From Duganella sp. sic0402 (GTDB lineage: Bacteria; Pseudomonadota; Gammaproteobacteria; Burkholderiales; Burkholderiaceae_D): DNA of 64,000 nt. Below, piece after piece: positions 34,868 through 43,558 of the stretch (position 1 is the first letter of the stretch; each line of letters starts with the position of its first letter). A program made the position numbers and the translations under genes. The DNA is taken from NCBI RefSeq assembly GCF_019219065.1, contig NZ_JAHUWK010000013.1, forward strand, positions 62,001 through 126,000, read 5' to 3'. The notes below the pieces were generated by a model. It was not told the DNA's origin. It searched no databases and worked only from the letters and a program-made list of their open reading frames with translations.

Positions 34868-35674
34868 ATGACCCAGATGAACATCGCCATCGCCGGCGCC
34901 GGCGGCCGCATGGGCCGCATCCTGATCGAGGCCGTGCAGAGCGCCGGCGACGCCCGCCTGTCGGGTGCGCTGGACCGCGCTGGCTCGGAACAGGCCGACG
35001 CCGCCGCCTTCCTCGGCAAGCCGGCCGGCGTGCCGGTGGAGTCGGCCTTCGACAAGGGCCTGGCGGGCGCGCAATACCTGATCGATTTCACCCGTCCGGA
35101 AGCGACGCTGGAACACCTGCAATACTGCGCCGAGCATGGCATCAAGCTGGTGATCGGCACCACCGGTTTCGACGACGCCGGCAAGGCCGCCATCGCCGAA
35201 GCGGCGAAGAAAACCGCGATCGTGTTCTCGCCGAACTTCTCGGTCGGCGTCAACGTCACCATGAAGCTGCTGGAGCAGGCCGCCAAGGCGCTGTCGACCG
35301 GCTATGACATCGAAATCGTCGAAGCCCACCACCGCTTCAAAGTGGATGCGCCGTCCGGCACCGCGCTGAAAATGGGCGAGGTGATCGCCGACGCGCTGGG
35401 CCGCGACCTGAAAAAAGACGGCGTGTTCGCGCGCGAAGGCGTGACCGGCGAGCGCGATCCATCGTCGATCGGCTTTGCCACCATTCGTGGCGGCGACATC
35501 GTCGGCGACCACACCGTGCTGTTTGCCGGCATCGGCGAGCGCATCGAGATCAGCCACAAATCCAGCAGCCGCGTGACCTACGCGCACGGCGCCATCCGCG
35601 CCTGCCGCTACCTGGCCGACAAGCCGACCGGCCTGTTCGACATGTACGACGTGCTGGGCCTGAAAGACAAATGA
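34868..35674 (+). CDS. dapB: 4-hydroxy-tetrahydrodipicolinate reductase
   Basis: NAD(P)H-dependent enzyme of the diaminopimelate/lysine pathway, 268 residues. It has the Rossmann start NIAIAGAGGRMGRILIEAV, the GTTGFDDAGKAAI loop, SPNFSVGVNVTMKLL, the catalytic block EIVEAHHRFKVDAPSGTAL (His-His and Lys) and the C-terminal SHKSSSRVTYAHGAIRA. The ATG at 34868 follows AAGGAT; the TTG at 34862 is rejected. It overlaps the next gene by 4 nt (ATGA). Confidence 0.97.
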   Translation: MTQMNIAIAGAGGRMGRILIEAVQSAGDARLSGALDRAGSEQADAAAFLGKPAGVPVESAFDKGLAGAQYLIDFTRPEATLEHLQYCAEHGIKLVIGTTGFDDAGKAAIAEAAKKTAIVFSPNFSVGVNVTMKLLEQAAKALSTGYDIEIVEAHHRFKVDAPSGTALKMGEVIADALGRDLKKDGVFAREGVTGERDPSSIGFATIRGGDIVGDHTVLFAGIGERIEISHKSSSRVTYAHGAIRACRYLADKPTGLFDMYDVLGLKDK

Positions 35675-36336
35675 ACCCGGCCGCCAGCCAATTCACCCTG
35701 GCCCGTTTCTGGGAGCAGGGCGACGCCATCAGCCACGCGGTAGCGTTGGTGCTGCTGGCGATGTCGCTGGTCAGCTGGTTCTTCATCCTGGCCAAGGCGT
35801 TTGCCGCCTGGCGCATCCGCCGCAGCGCGCCGGCGGTGCAGGCGTTCTGGGATGCGCCGTCGCTGCAGGACGGCGTGGCCGGCCTGGCGCTGGCCGATCC
35901 CGAAAAGATTTTCCTGCCGCTGGCCGAGCAGGGCGCGGCGCAGCTGAAGGCGGCGAGCAAGCCGTCGCTGGGCGGCGAAATGGACCGCCCGGCGCAAGCC
36001 ACGCGGGTGCTGCGCGCGGCGATACAGCATTCCACCAACCGTCTCGAAGGCGGCCTGACCATGCTGGCGTCGATCGGCGCCACCGCGCCGTTTGTCGGCC
36101 TGCTGGGCACCGTGTGGGGTATCTACCATGCGCTGGCCAATGTGTCCTCGCATGGCACGGTGCAGATCGATAAAGTGGCCGGCCCGGTGGGCGAGGCGCT
36201 GGTGATGACCGCCATCGGCCTGACCGTGGCGATACCGGCGGTGCTGGCCTACAATGCGTTCAACCGCGTCAACCGCCTGACCCTGGCCGAGCTGGATGCG
36301 TTTGCGCACGACCTGCACGCGTATCTGAGCAAGTAA
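35671..36336 (+). CDS. MotA/TolQ/ExbB proton channel family protein
   Basis: A 221-residue inner-membrane protein with one N-terminal helix (VALVLLAMSLVSWFFILAKAF) and a pair of later helices (MLASIGATAPFVGLLGTVWGIYHAL and LVMTAIGLTVAIPAVLAYNAF). The ATAPFVGLLGTVWGI stretch is the ExbB/TolQ channel signature. With the ExbD gene 4 nt on, it forms the proton-driven motor that powers a TonB. The tonB at 7.4 kb is a candidate partner. It is translationally coupled to dapB, which looks like chance operon packing. Confidence 0.9.
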   Translation: MNPAASQFTLARFWEQGDAISHAVALVLLAMSLVSWFFILAKAFAAWRIRRSAPAVQAFWDAPSLQDGVAGLALADPEKIFLPLAEQGAAQLKAASKPSLGGEMDRPAQATRVLRAAIQHSTNRLEGGLTMLASIGATAPFVGLLGTVWGIYHALANVSSHGTVQIDKVAGPVGEALVMTAIGLTVAIPAVLAYNAFNRVNRLTLAELDAFAHDLHAYLSK

Positions 36337-36340
36337 CAGC

Positions 36341-36766
36341 ATGGCCTTCGGCGCATTCAACCACCACCGCAATCCCGGCCCGATGGCCGACATCAACGTC
36401 ACGCCGATGGTGGATGTGATGCTGGTGCTGCTGGTGATCTTCATCCTGTCCGCGCCGATGTTCACCGGTTCCGTGCAGCTGGAACTGCCGAAGGCGCAAA
36501 CGCAGGCGGCGCAGTCGGCGCCGGCCGCCACGGTCACGCTGTCGATCGACGGCAAGGGCAAGATATTCTGGAATAACGATCCGGTCGAGCAGGACGCGCT
36601 GGTGTCGCGCCTGGTCGAAGCGGCCAAGCTGGAGCCGCAACCGGAACTGCAACTGCGCGCCGACAAGGATACCCGCTATGAAGTGGTGACCCAAGTGATG
36701 GCTGCCGCGCAGTCGAATGGATTAACGAAATTGGGATTCGTCACCGATCCCAAGAAGGACAAGTAA
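36341..36766 (+). CDS. ExbD/TolR family biopolymer transport protein
   Basis: A 141-residue protein with a single membrane helix (MVDVMLVLLVIFILSAPM) preceded by the INVTPMVDVMLVLL motif; the Asp in this segment takes part in proton translocation. The periplasmic domain ends with TRYEVVTQVMAAAQSNGLTK and GFVTDPKKDK, as in ExbD. It is the partner of the ExbB-like gene just upstream, and the next start codon follows its stop directly. Confidence 0.9.
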   Translation: MAFGAFNHHRNPGPMADINVTPMVDVMLVLLVIFILSAPMFTGSVQLELPKAQTQAAQSAPAATVTLSIDGKGKIFWNNDPVEQDALVSRLVEAAKLEPQPELQLRADKDTRYEVVTQVMAAAQSNGLTKLGFVTDPKKDK

Positions 36767-37084
36767 ATGGCAACCGCAGAACTGAATGGCGCAGCCATCA
36801 AAGACTCCCCAAGCTTTCACGCCGAGTGCAAGGCAGCGCTGGGCTTCCCCGACACCTATGGCAACAGCATGGACGCGTGGGTGGATTGCCTGAGCTATTT
36901 GCGCGACGAAGACAGCATGAGCAAGTTCCGCCTGAAGCCGAACGAAGTGCTGGAAATCGTCATCAAGGATTCGGCCGCCATGCAGCCGGACATCCTCGAA
37001 GAAGTGACGTATTGCGTGGCCGGCCTGAACGAGCGCTATGAAGACTATGGCGAAAAGCCGGCGCTGAAACTTAGTCTGCGCTGA
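36767..37084 (+). CDS. Barstar-family protein
   Basis: A 105-residue cytosolic protein with the barstar signature: FHAECKAALGFPDTYGNSMDAWVDCLS corresponds to the barnase-binding helix and loop of barstar, including Asp and Trp of the DAWVDCL stretch. The C-terminal half (VLEIVIKDSAAMQPDILEEV) fits the remaining fold. No barnase-like RNase is nearby, so it may be a housekeeping member like E. coli YhcO or an orphan immunity protein. The start follows the ExbD stop with no gap. The last 14 nt overlap the convergent map gene. Confidence 0.75.
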   Translation: MATAELNGAAIKDSPSFHAECKAALGFPDTYGNSMDAWVDCLSYLRDEDSMSKFRLKPNEVLEIVIKDSAAMQPDILEEVTYCVAGLNERYEDYGEKPALKLSLR

Positions 37085-37907
37085 TTTCTACGCCAGCCGG
37101 TACGGCGTTCGGGATATTGGCTTTCGAGCCGGTTTCACCCGGCGCCAGCGTCAGCACCTCGAAGCCGGTTTCGGTGACGTGCACCATGTGTTCCCATTGC
37201 GCCGACAGCGATTTGTCGCGCGTCTCGACGGTCCAGCCGTCGCTCAATTCCTTGGTGGCGGCCTTGCCGGCGTTGATCATCGGCTCGATGGTGAACAGCA
37301 TGCCTGGCTTCAGCACCATGCCCTGGCCTGGACGGCCGTAGTGCGTCACCTGCGGATCTTCGTGGTAGACCTGGCCGATGCCGTGGCCGCAGTAATCCAG
37401 CACCACGCTGTAGCCGGCTTTTTCGGCCACGGTCTGGATCGCGAAGCCGACATCGCCCAGCGTCGCCTTCGGCTTCACTGCGCGGATGCCGGCCCACATC
37501 GCCGCGTAGGTGGTTTCGACCAGCTTGCGGGTGGGCTTGGACGGCTCGCCGACGTAGTACATACGGCTGGTGTCGCCGTGCCAGCCATCCTTGATGACGG
37601 CCACGTCGATGTTGATGATGTCGCCGTTCTTCAGCACCTGGGTGGCCGACGGAATGCCGTGGCACACCACATGGTTGACCGAGCTGCAGACGGTCGCCGG
37701 GAAGCCGCCGTAACCCACATTGGCCGGTATCGCCTGCTGGACATTGACGATGTAGTCGTTGCACAGCTGGTCGAGGTAGGCCGTGGTTACGCCCGGCTTC
37801 ACGTGCGGAGCGATCATGGTCAGCACGTCGGCCGCCAGTTGGGCGGCGACGCGCGCCTGAACCATTTGCTCGGGCGTTTTGATGAGATTGGCGTTACGGC
37901 GGGACAT
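37071..37907 (-). CDS. map: Methionine aminopeptidase, type I
   Basis: Removes the initiator Met from nascent proteins. The 278 residues carry the metal ligands in order: NIDVAVIKDGWHGDTSRMYYVG (Asp, Asp), GHGIGQVYHEDPQV (His), FTIEPMINAG (Glu) and WEHMVHVTETGFEVLT (Glu), with substrate-site HVVCHGIPS near the N-terminus. The 3' end overlaps the barstar gene by 14 nt tail-to-tail. The ribosome site AGAGG can pair with an upstream CCTCT (37914-37931). Not beside rpsB here, unlike many genomes. Confidence 0.96.
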   Translation of the reverse strand: MSRRNANLIKTPEQMVQARVAAQLAADVLTMIAPHVKPGVTTAYLDQLCNDYIVNVQQAIPANVGYGGFPATVCSSVNHVVCHGIPSATQVLKNGDIINIDVAVIKDGWHGDTSRMYYVGEPSKPTRKLVETTYAAMWAGIRAVKPKATLGDVGFAIQTVAEKAGYSVVLDYCGHGIGQVYHEDPQVTHYGRPGQGMVLKPGMLFTIEPMINAGKAATKELSDGWTVETRDKSLSAQWEHMVHVTETGFEVLTLAPGETGSKANIPNAVPAGVEISAD

Positions 37908-37950
37908 GGTTGACCTCTTTATTTGCAGAGGCGGTATTTTCCCACAATCG

Positions 37951-38319
37951 TTAGCGCACCGCTTTTAAATCGAAGTGCGGGTTGTAGATCAGGCAAAGCA
38001 GGTTGCCGAACGGGTCGGCCAGTTCGACCGTCTTGATATTCTCGCCGACGTCCTGGATGGCGCCATGAATGGCCGCGCCCAGTGCGGTGATGCGGGCGAC
38101 TTCCGCTTCGATATCTTCCACGCCCCAGTACACCAGCGCGCCAGTGGTGGCGGGCGTGCCGCCTTCCGGCAGCAGCCCCAGTTCAAAGCCACCGACGTTG
38201 TAGCCGACGTAGAACGGCTGGTCGAAATAGGGCTCGACGCCGAACACCTTGGTGTACCACTGTTTGGCCTTGGCCAGATCGGCCACCGGATAGATGGCGG
38301 TGCGCAGTCCGTTGATCAT
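37951..38319 (-). CDS. VOC-family (glyoxalase/bleomycin resistance fold) protein
   Basis: A 122-residue protein with a double beta-alpha-beta-beta-beta fold pattern: TAIYPVADLAKAKQWYTKVFGVEP, FELGLLPEGGTPATTG, VYWGVEDIEAEVARITALGA and VELADPFGNLLCLIYNPHF. The DPFGN-x-(L/I) stretch and the Glu near it are the usual metal end of the fold. The substrate is unknown. The start at 38319 is chosen because the fold begins there. It lies between map and an AraC regulator on the same strand. Confidence 0.85.
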   Translation of the reverse strand: MINGLRTAIYPVADLAKAKQWYTKVFGVEPYFDQPFYVGYNVGGFELGLLPEGGTPATTGALVYWGVEDIEAEVARITALGAAIHGAIQDVGENIKTVELADPFGNLLCLIYNPHFDLKAVR

Positions 38320-38359
38320 TGTGTGTGCCTCCAGATAGTCAAAACGCCATCTTGGCACA

Positions 38360-39124
38360 TCAGGCATCGGTTTGATTGGAAAAATGGAATCGCTCGGGGG
38401 CGCTACCGGAAAATTCCTGGAAATCGTGGATCAGGTGGGATTGATCGAAGTAGCCGCATGCCAGCGCCAGTTGCGCCCAGTCGGGCGCTGGCGCCACCTT
38501 GATTGCCGCAGTGGCCTGGCGGAAGCGGCAGATCCGCGCGAACAGCTTGGGCGACAGGCCGACGTGCTGGCGGAACTGCGCCGCCAGATGCTGGCGCGAT
38601 ACACCCAGCGCCGCCGCCAGCGCCTCAATCCGCACCTCGCCGCCGCTATCATCCAGCGTCGCCAATGCCCGCTGCACCAGCGTCGCGGCGCCGGCCGGCA
38701 GCGCGCTCGCGGCCCGCAAGCGGCGCAGCAACTCCCGCTCGATGAGTGCCAGCCGCGCCCGCAGCGGCGCCTCGCTGGTCCACAGCGCATCGGCCAGACG
38801 GTCTGCATCGCTGTGTCCCCACAGTAGATCGATATCCGCGCGCTGGTCGGTAATCTCCTGCATCGGCGTGTGCAGGAACGCGCCCGCCATGCCCGGCTTG
38901 AAGCGCACTGCCAGGGTCCGTACCGGCCGCTCGCTGGCGACCAGTATTGCGGCGGACATCATGCCGACCGCGAAGCCGGATTGGCCGTTGTCCTGCCAGA
39001 GGATATCCACGCAATTGTCGGGCAGTACGCGATGCACATGCGCCCCGCCAGGCGCTTGCGCCGCCCAGACGCATGCTATATGTGCTGCCAGTGCTGGATG
39101 GGGGGAGTATTCACGATAATACAT
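38360..39124 (-). CDS. AraC-family transcriptional regulator
   Basis: A 254-residue regulator. The N-terminal half (MYYREYSPHPALAAHIACVW, RVLPDNCVDILW, LAVRFKPGMAGAFL) is the common ligand-sensing domain of unknown ligand found in many AraC proteins (DUF6597-like). The C-terminal double helix-turn-helix is IEALAAALGVSRQHLAAQFRQHVGLSPK and LALACGYFDQSHLIHDFQEFSGSAP. It lies 40 nt upstream of the VOC gene on the same strand, which may be its target; that is inference. Confidence 0.9.
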   Translation of the reverse strand: MYYREYSPHPALAAHIACVWAAQAPGGAHVHRVLPDNCVDILWQDNGQSGFAVGMMSAAILVASERPVRTLAVRFKPGMAGAFLHTPMQEITDQRADIDLLWGHSDADRLADALWTSEAPLRARLALIERELLRRLRAASALPAGAATLVQRALATLDDSGGEVRIEALAAALGVSRQHLAAQFRQHVGLSPKLFARICRFRQATAAIKVAPAPDWAQLALACGYFDQSHLIHDFQEFSGSAPERFHFSNQTDA

Positions 39125-39235
39125 GGCGGAAGATTATCACTTTTTGAACCCCGCAGGGCCACAGAGGGGGCGGACCCCGGCCGCGATGCATCGCTTGAGG
39201 GGGAAAGCCAGCGCTCATCCAGCCCTCTCTCAAGG

Positions 39236-39241
39236 TATAAT
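39236..39241 (+). promoter_or_regulatory. Candidate -10 element for leuS
   Basis: A perfect TATAAT 37 bp before the leuS ATG in the 153-bp gap to the divergent AraC gene. The -35 region is not obvious. No T-box or attenuator-like leader was seen. Confidence 0.45.
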
Positions 39242-39277
39242 GTCCGGTTCATATTCACTAATTGGCCGTACACCATC

Positions 39278-41899
39278 ATGCAAGATAAATATAGTCCCGC
39301 CGACGTAGAAAAAGCCGCGCAATCCCACTGGAAGGCAATCGATGCCTACAAGGCTGTCGAGAACGATCCGCGTTTCCCGAAAGGGAAGTACTACGCCTGC
39401 TCGATGCTGCCTTACCCATCGGGCAAGCTGCACATGGGCCACGTCCGCAACTATACGATCAACGACGTGATGTACCGCTATCTGCGCATGAACGGCTACA
39501 ACGTGCTGATGCCGATGGGCTGGGATGCCTTCGGCATGCCCGCCGAAAACGCGGCGATGGCCAACAACGTGCCGCCGGCGCAATGGACTTATTCGAACAT
39601 CGCCCACATGCGCTCGCAGATGGAGCTGATGGGCCTGGCCATCGACTGGTCGCGCGAAATGACCGCGTGCAAGCCGGAATACTACAAATGGAACCAGTGG
39701 ATGTTCCTGAAGATGCTGGAAAAAGGCATCATCTACAAAAAGACCGGCACCGTGAACTGGGACCCGATCGACCAGACCGTGCTGGCCAATGAGCAGGTCA
39801 TCGACGGCAAGGGCTGGCGCTCGGGCGCAGTGATCGAGAAGCGTGAAATCCCGATGTACTACGCGCGCATCACCGACTACGCCGATGAGCTGCTGGGCTA
39901 TGTTGACGACAAGCTGCCAGGCTGGCCTGAGCGCGTGCGCATCATGCAGTCGAACTGGATCGGCAAATCGACCGGCGTGCGCTTCGCCTTCCCGCATGAG
40001 ATCAAGGACGCCGATGGCAAGCTGATCACCGACGGCAAAATGTATGTCTTCACCACCCGTCCGGACACCGTGATGGGCGTGACCTTCTGCGCCGTCGCCG
40101 CAGAACATCCGCTGGCCGTGCTGGCCGCGCAGACCAATCCGGAGCTGGCCGCCTTCAACGCCGAGTGCAAACTGGGCTCGGTGATCGAAGCCGACATGGC
40201 GACCATGGAGAAGAAGGGCATGCCGACCGGCCTGTTCGTCACCCATCCAATCACCGGCGACAAGGTCGAAGTCTGGGTCGGCAACTACGTGCTGATGACT
40301 TACGGCGACGGCGCTGTGATGGGTGTGCCTGCGCACGACGAACGCGATTTCGCTTTCGCCAAAAAATACAATCTGCCGCTCAAGCAGGTGATCAAGGCCG
40401 AAGGCCAGGAATTCAGCACCGGCGCATGGCAGGAATGGTACGGCGACAAGGAAGTGGCTATCGTCACCAACTCCGGCAAGTACGATGGCCTGCGCTACGC
40501 TGAAGCAGTCGACGCGGTGGCCGCCGACATGGCCGCCAAGGGCCTGGGCGAGAAGAAGATCACCTTCCGCCTGCGCGACTGGGGCATCTCGCGCCAGCGC
40601 TACTGGGGCACGCCGATCCCGATGATCAACTGCCCGGATTGCGGCTCGGTGCCAGTGCCGGAAAAAGACCTGCCGGTGGTGCTGCCGGAAGACTGCGTCC
40701 CTGATGGCAGCGGCAATCCGCTGAACAAGTATGAAGCCTTCCTGAAGTGCGACTGCCCGCAGTGCGGCAAGCCAGCGCGCCGCGAAACCGACACCATGGA
40801 TACCTTCGTCGATTCGTCGTGGTACTACATGCGCTATACCTCGCCAGGCTCGAACGACGCCATGGTCGATGCACGCAATGATTACTGGATGCCGATGGAC
40901 CAGTACATCGGCGGCATCGAACACGCGGTGCTGCACCTGCTGTACGCGCGCTTCTGGACCAAAGTCATGCGCGACTTCGGCCTGGTGAAATTCGACGAGC
41001 CGTTCACCAACCTGCTGACCCAGGGCATGGTGCTGAACGAGACTTACTACCGCGAAGAAGAATCCGGCAAGAAGATCTGGTTCAATCCGGCCGACGTGGA
41101 CCTGTCGCTGGACGACAAGGGCCGTCCGCAAGGCGCGGTGCTGAAGGAAGACGGCCAGCCTGTGCAGATAGGCGGCACCGAGAAGATGTCGAAGTCGAAG
41201 AACAACGGCATCGATCCGCAAGCGCAGATCGAACAATACGGCGCCGACACCGCGCGCCTGTTCACCATGTTCGCTTCGCCGCCGGAACAGACGCTGGAAT
41301 GGTCGGGCAGCGGCGTGGAAGGCGCCAACCGCTTCCTGCGCCGCGTGTGGGCCTTCGGCTACGCGCAGCGTGAAGGCATCGCCGCAGCAGGCGCGCCGCT
41401 GAATTCTGCTGCCACCACCGACGCTGGCAAAACCCTGCGCCGCGAAGTGCACAAGGTGCTGCAACAGGCTGACTACGACGTCAAGCGCATCCAGTACAAC
41501 ACGGTGGTGTCGGCTTGCATGAAGATGCTGAACACGCTGGAATCGGCCAAGGATGTGGAAGCGGCCGTGCTGTCGGAAGGCTATGCGATCTTCCTGCGCT
41601 TGCTGAATCCGGTCGCGCCGCACATCACCCACGTACTGTGGAAGGAACTCGGCTATGCTGGCGATATCCTGGATGCGGCCTGGCCGCAGGTTGATCCGGC
41701 CGCGCTGGAACAGTCCGAGATCGAAATGATGATCCAGGTGAACGGCAAGCTGCGTGGCAGCGTGGTGGTAGCGAAAGGTGCCGACAAGGCTGCCATCGAA
41801 GCTGCCGCGCTGGCCAACGAAGCGGTGCAAAAGTTCATCGAGGGCACGCCGAAGAAGGTGATCGTGGTGCCAGGTAAATTGGTCAACATCGTGGTGTAA
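39278..41899 (+). CDS. leuS: Leucyl-tRNA synthetase
   Basis: Class I synthetase, 873 residues (E. coli 860). Motifs: MLPYPSGKLHMGHVRNYT (HIGH-type), NWDPIDQTVLANEQV, the CP1 editing domain with TTRPDTVMGVTFCAVA and MGVPAHDERDFAFAKKY, a zinc-type CPDCG / CDCPQCG pair, and TEKMSKSKNNGIDP (KMSKS). The frame is open upstream to 38870, but the protein starts at 39278 (MQDKYSPADVEKAAQ). First gene of leuS-lptE-holA-proA-hemJ. Confidence 0.98.
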   Translation: MQDKYSPADVEKAAQSHWKAIDAYKAVENDPRFPKGKYYACSMLPYPSGKLHMGHVRNYTINDVMYRYLRMNGYNVLMPMGWDAFGMPAENAAMANNVPPAQWTYSNIAHMRSQMELMGLAIDWSREMTACKPEYYKWNQWMFLKMLEKGIIYKKTGTVNWDPIDQTVLANEQVIDGKGWRSGAVIEKREIPMYYARITDYADELLGYVDDKLPGWPERVRIMQSNWIGKSTGVRFAFPHEIKDADGKLITDGKMYVFTTRPDTVMGVTFCAVAAEHPLAVLAAQTNPELAAFNAECKLGSVIEADMATMEKKGMPTGLFVTHPITGDKVEVWVGNYVLMTYGDGAVMGVPAHDERDFAFAKKYNLPLKQVIKAEGQEFSTGAWQEWYGDKEVAIVTNSGKYDGLRYAEAVDAVAADMAAKGLGEKKITFRLRDWGISRQRYWGTPIPMINCPDCGSVPVPEKDLPVVLPEDCVPDGSGNPLNKYEAFLKCDCPQCGKPARRETDTMDTFVDSSWYYMRYTSPGSNDAMVDARNDYWMPMDQYIGGIEHAVLHLLYARFWTKVMRDFGLVKFDEPFTNLLTQGMVLNETYYREEESGKKIWFNPADVDLSLDDKGRPQGAVLKEDGQPVQIGGTEKMSKSKNNGIDPQAQIEQYGADTARLFTMFASPPEQTLEWSGSGVEGANRFLRRVWAFGYAQREGIAAAGAPLNSAATTDAGKTLRREVHKVLQQADYDVKRIQYNTVVSACMKMLNTLESAKDVEAAVLSEGYAIFLRLLNPVAPHITHVLWKELGYAGDILDAAWPQVDPAALEQSEIEMMIQVNGKLRGSVVVAKGADKAAIEAAALANEAVQKFIEGTPKKVIVVPGKLVNIVV

Positions 41900-41907
41900 A
41901 GAGAGCT

Positions 41908-42516
41908 ATGGCGACTACTTCGAAGTTTTTGTGTGCGGCAGTGCTGGCGGCGTCGCTGACGCTGTCGGGCTGCGGTTTCCACCTGCGCGGCGACAGCGGC
42001 CACTACACGCTGCCGTTCCCGACGATTTATGTGGGGCTGCCGGAGGCGTCGCCATTGGCGATTGATTTGAAACGCAATATCCGCGCCAACGGCGGCACCA
42101 CGGTGGTCAGCAGCGCCAAGGAAGCGGATGGGGTGATCGATGTCTTGTCCAATCCGGAAAAGACCAAGACCAAGACCATTCTTTCGCTGAACAGCAATGG
42201 CCGCGTGCGCCAGTATCTGCTGACCTACAACATCATCTTCCGCATCATCGACAAGCAGGGCAAGGAGTTGCTGGCGCCGACGCAAATTACGCTGACCCGC
42301 CCGATCGACTTCAACGAAACCCAGCTGCTGGCCAAGGAACAGGAAGAAGCACTGCTGTACAAGGACATGCAGACCGACCTGGTACAGCAGATGATGCGCC
42401 GCATCGCCGCCGTCAAGACGGCCGGCGTGTCGCTGCCGCCGCCAGGCCCGGCGCCGAGCGGCCAGCAGCCATCGTCGCAACCGTCGACGATACCGCCGGC
42501 TGTGCCGATTCAGTAA
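41908..42516 (+). CDS. lptE: LPS-assembly lipoprotein LptE
   Basis: Outer-membrane lipoprotein that plugs the LptD barrel. The signal ends with the lipobox LSGC-GFHLRG; GFHLRG right after the Cys is the family hallmark. The 202 residues end with a Pro/Ser/Gln-rich tail that the E. coli protein lacks. It lies 8 nt after leuS and 9 nt before holA, the conserved order. Partner lptD is at 24.5 kb. Confidence 0.94.
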   Translation: MATTSKFLCAAVLAASLTLSGCGFHLRGDSGHYTLPFPTIYVGLPEASPLAIDLKRNIRANGGTTVVSSAKEADGVIDVLSNPEKTKTKTILSLNSNGRVRQYLLTYNIIFRIIDKQGKELLAPTQITLTRPIDFNETQLLAKEQEEALLYKDMQTDLVQQMMRRIAAVKTAGVSLPPPGPAPSGQQPSSQPSTIPPAVPIQ

Positions 42517-42525
42517 AGGCGCCGC

Positions 42526-43542
42526 ATGCAATTACGGTTGGAGGCGCTGGACGGCCATTTGAGCAAATCGCTGTCGCAGCTGTATGTCATCACCAGCGAC
42601 GAGCATTTGCTGGCGCTGGAGGCTGCGGACAAAATCCGCAAGACCGCGCGCGCGCAGGGCTATTCCGAGCGCGATGTGCTGACCGTGGAGCGCAGCTTCA
42701 AATGGGGCGAGCTGTTGGCGGCCAACCAGGCGCTATCGCTGTTTGGTGACAAGAAGCTGATCGAGCTGCGTATCCCGACCGGCAAGCCGGGCAAGGATGG
42801 CGGCGCGGCGCTGCAAAACTATGTCAAAGATCTGAGTCCGGATAACCTGACTTTGATTACGCTGCCCAAGCTGGACTGGCAGACGCAAAAGGCGGCCTGG
42901 GTGGCCGCGCTTCAGCAAGCGGCGGTGTATATCGACATCCCGCAGGTGGAACGGGCGCATTTGCCCAATTGGATAGGCCAGCGCCTTGCCCAACAGGGGC
43001 AAAGCGCGGACCGGCAGAGCATTGATTTCATCGCCGATCGCGTGGAAGGCAATCTGCTTGCGGCCCATCAGGAGATTCAAAAACTGGCCTTGCTGCACGA
43101 GCCGGGCAAGCTGACCTACGAGCAGGTGCACGAAGCGGTGCTGAATGTGGCGCGCTACGATGTGTTCAAGCTCAGTGAGGCGATGCTGGCGGGCGATCCG
43201 GCGCGGTTGATCCGCATGCTGGATGGCCTGAAAGGCGAAGGCGAAGCATTGCCGCTGGTGCTGTGGGCGGTGTCGGAGGAAATCCGCACGCTGCTCAAGC
43301 TGAAGGCGGGCATGGCGCAAGGCCGGCCTTTGGGGGCGCTGCTCAAGGAGCACCGCATCTGGGGGCCTAAAGAACGCATGATGGACCCGGCGCTGCGCCG
43401 CATTTCATTGCCAACGCTGGAAGCGGCAATGAAAGAGGCCGCGCAAGTGGACAAGATGATCAAGGGCCTGCGCGCGAAAGCGTATGCCGGCGACGCGTGG
43501 GACGCGATGCTGCAATTGGCGTTGAAGGTCGCGCGCGGTTAA
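42526..43542 (+). CDS. holA: DNA polymerase III subunit delta
   Basis: Clamp-loader subunit that opens the beta sliding clamp. The 338 residues follow the HolA pattern: YVITSDEHLLALEAADKIRKTA, VERSFKWGELLAANQALSLFGDKKLIELRIP, the AAA-like QSIDFIADRVEGNLLAAHQEIQKLALL and the C-terminal collar with ERMMDPALRRISLPTLEAAMKEAAQVDKMIKG. It sits between lptE and proA in the leuS operon. Confidence 0.95.
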   Translation: MQLRLEALDGHLSKSLSQLYVITSDEHLLALEAADKIRKTARAQGYSERDVLTVERSFKWGELLAANQALSLFGDKKLIELRIPTGKPGKDGGAALQNYVKDLSPDNLTLITLPKLDWQTQKAAWVAALQQAAVYIDIPQVERAHLPNWIGQRLAQQGQSADRQSIDFIADRVEGNLLAAHQEIQKLALLHEPGKLTYEQVHEAVLNVARYDVFKLSEAMLAGDPARLIRMLDGLKGEGEALPLVLWAVSEEIRTLLKLKAGMAQGRPLGALLKEHRIWGPKERMMDPALRRISLPTLEAAMKEAAQVDKMIKGLRAKAYAGDAWDAMLQLALKVARG

Positions 43543-43558
43543 ACCCGACGAGACAACG

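Noticed and set aside
36767..37084. Toxin-immunity locus
   Set aside because: Only the barstar-like inhibitor is present; no RNase toxin, VgrG, PAAR or two-partner secretion gene nearby.
38870..39277. A long N-terminal extension of leuS
   Set aside because: The extra stretch is antisense to the AraC gene and is not part of LeuS; the family N-terminus starts at 39278.
39125..39277. T-box or leucine attenuator before leuS
   Set aside because: No T-box sequence, no Leu-rich leader peptide and no terminator/antiterminator pair seen.
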